Below, piece after piece: positions 14,005 through 14,723 of a stretch of DNA of 14,723 bases. Origin of the DNA: Caldithrix sp. (GTDB lineage Bacteria > Zhuqueibacterota > Zhuqueibacteria > Oceanimicrobiales > Oceanimicrobiaceae); the NCBI GenBank assembly GCA_004357015.1, contig SMXE01000117.1, forward strand, positions 1 through 14,723, read 5' to 3'. A program made the position numbers and the translations under genes. Within the stretch, counting starts at the first letter, position 1; each line of letters begins with the position of its first letter. The notes under the pieces are model-generated. The model was given only the letters and a program-made list of their open reading frames with translations. It was not told the DNA's origin and did no database searches.

Positions 14005-14721
14005 TCAACTCCACGCATACTTTTTCTTTCCAGTCAGCCGGTCGATTTCGTCACGCAGAGCGGCGGCTTTTTCGAATTTCAGTTTTCGGGCAGCGGCCAA
14101 CATTTCCTTTTCGAGGCGGTCCAAAAGATCTTCCTTCTCCAGAGGCGAGAGCTTTTTCCAACTGGTGCCGTCAACCAGCACTTCTTTTGTCTTGCCCCAC
14201 TTCTGCGCTTTGATGTCAGCAACCCGCGTCGACTGCATCACTTCGTCATAGGTCTTATAAATAGATCTGGGTTCAATGCCGTGCTTTTTATTGTACTCCG
14301 CCTGAATCACCCGGCGGCGGTTCGTTTCGTCGATGGCTTTGCTCATGGAATTGGTGATCGTATCCGCATAGAAAATAACCTTGCCGGCGATATTGCGGGC
14401 CGCCCGGCCCGCGATCTGCATCAACGAGCGCGCCGATCGCAAAAAGCCCTCCTTGTCGGCATCGAGGACAGCCACCAAGGAGACTTCCGGCAAATCCAGT
14501 CCTTCCCGCAGCAAATTCACGCCGACGAGAACATCAAATTCGGCAAGACGCAGGTCGCGGAGAATTTCAACACGCTTCAGGGCAACGATTTCGGAGTGAA
14601 GGTATCTTACCCGAACGTCCAGCCCTGCCAGGTAATCTGTCAAATCTTCGGCCATTCTCTTGGTGAGCGTGGTCACCAGAACGCGCTCCTCGCGCGCAAC
14701 GCACTCACGGATCTCGCCGAC
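14005..14721 (-). CDS. uvrB: Excinuclease ABC subunit B, C-terminal part (cut by window edge)
   Basis: UvrB is the damage-verifying helicase-like subunit of the UvrABC nucleotide excision repair complex. About 238 C-terminal residues are present; the N-terminus lies beyond the right end of the window. Visible are the helicase C-terminal lobe starting [15 protein letters not shown], the [14 protein letters not shown] segment (motif V), motif VI as QIAGRAARN, and the following ETNRRR segment. The UVR motif that contacts UvrC is [20 protein letters not shown] near the C-terminus. Motif VI differs from the usual QTIGRAARN at two positions, but both arginines are kept. The reading frame is open through the edge. 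Its stop is 8 bp before the purD start. Confidence 0.95.
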   Translation of the reverse strand, partial: VGEIRECVAREERVLVTTLTKRMAEDLTDYLAGLDVRVRYLHSEIVALKRVEILRDLRLAEFDVLVGVNLLREGLDLPEVSLVAVLDADKEGFLRSARSLMQIAGRAARNIAGKVIFYADTITNSMSKAIDETNRRRVIQAEYNKKHGIEPRSIYKTYDEVMQSTRVADIKAQKWGKTKEVLVDGTSWKKLSPLEKEDLLDRLEKEMLAAARKLKFEKAAALRDEIDRLTGKKKYAWS

Positions 14722-14723
14722 CA

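Noticed and set aside
13250..14251. 333-codon plus-strand frame opposite purD and uvrB
   Set aside because: It overlaps two certain housekeeping genes, and the translation shows no plausible protein features.
1..14723. Search for mobile elements, defence islands, toxin-antitoxin pairs or CRISPR arrays
   Set aside because: No transposase, integrase, nuclease cluster or regularly spaced repeat was seen; gene content is housekeeping and envelope throughout.

Overview
The window carries about 14 protein-coding genes of an ordinary, compact bacterial chromosome. All but one lie on the minus strand. Nothing in it looks like phage, plasmid, insertion sequence, CRISPR or defence DNA. The gene set includes an LptE-type outer-membrane lipoprotein, a DUF1207 outer-membrane-like protein, UvrB, PurD and a sigma-54 activator sitting next to LptE and a TPR protein. 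This points to a diderm (Gram-negative) bacterium of roughly 50% GC, most likely in the Fibrobacterota-Chlorobiota-Bacteroidota sphere (Ignavibacteria, Calditrichota or KSB1-like). That placement is an inference from gene content, not a measured phylogeny. Non-AUG starts (TTG, GTG) are frequent.

Minus-strand layout, in the direction of transcription: the 3' part of uvrB (14721-14005) is followed closely by purD (13996-12707). After a 76-bp gap comes a tight run of genes: a GalE-like nucleotide-sugar epimerase (12630-11707), a sigma-54 activator with no receiver domain (about 11714-10542), an LptE-like lipoprotein (10531-10040), a two-block TPR protein (9964-8738), an M24 Xaa-Pro aminopeptidase (8754-7678), a family-2 glycosyltransferase (7694-6783) and a STAS anti-anti-sigma protein (6768-6424). 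Several neighbours overlap by a few bases or are less than 20 bp apart, so this is probably one or two operons mixing envelope-assembly genes (sugar nucleotide, glycosyl transfer, LPS export) with regulators.

The only plus-strand gene is a DUF1207 protein (5500-6390) with its own sigma-70-like promoter. It diverges from an MFS transporter (5376-4177), which is followed by a HAD phosphatase (4060-3371) and an aldo/keto reductase (3370-2432). A strong, apparently bidirectional terminator lies beyond the reductase. A 648-bp gene-poor region (1784-2431) separates it from a secreted multidomain N-acetylmuramoyl-L-alanine amidase (1783-38).

The most unusual points are: (1) the sigma-54 activator has no ATG, GTG or TTG anywhere near its domain start, with an ATA sitting where an ATG would be expected; (2) a compact element at 1855-1955 has an extended -10 box, competing stems and an intrinsic terminator, resembling a small RNA or attenuated leader upstream of the amidase; (3) a hexanucleotide repeat lies inside the TPR gene. 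I found no convincing new multi-gene system; most of the window is housekeeping and envelope biology.
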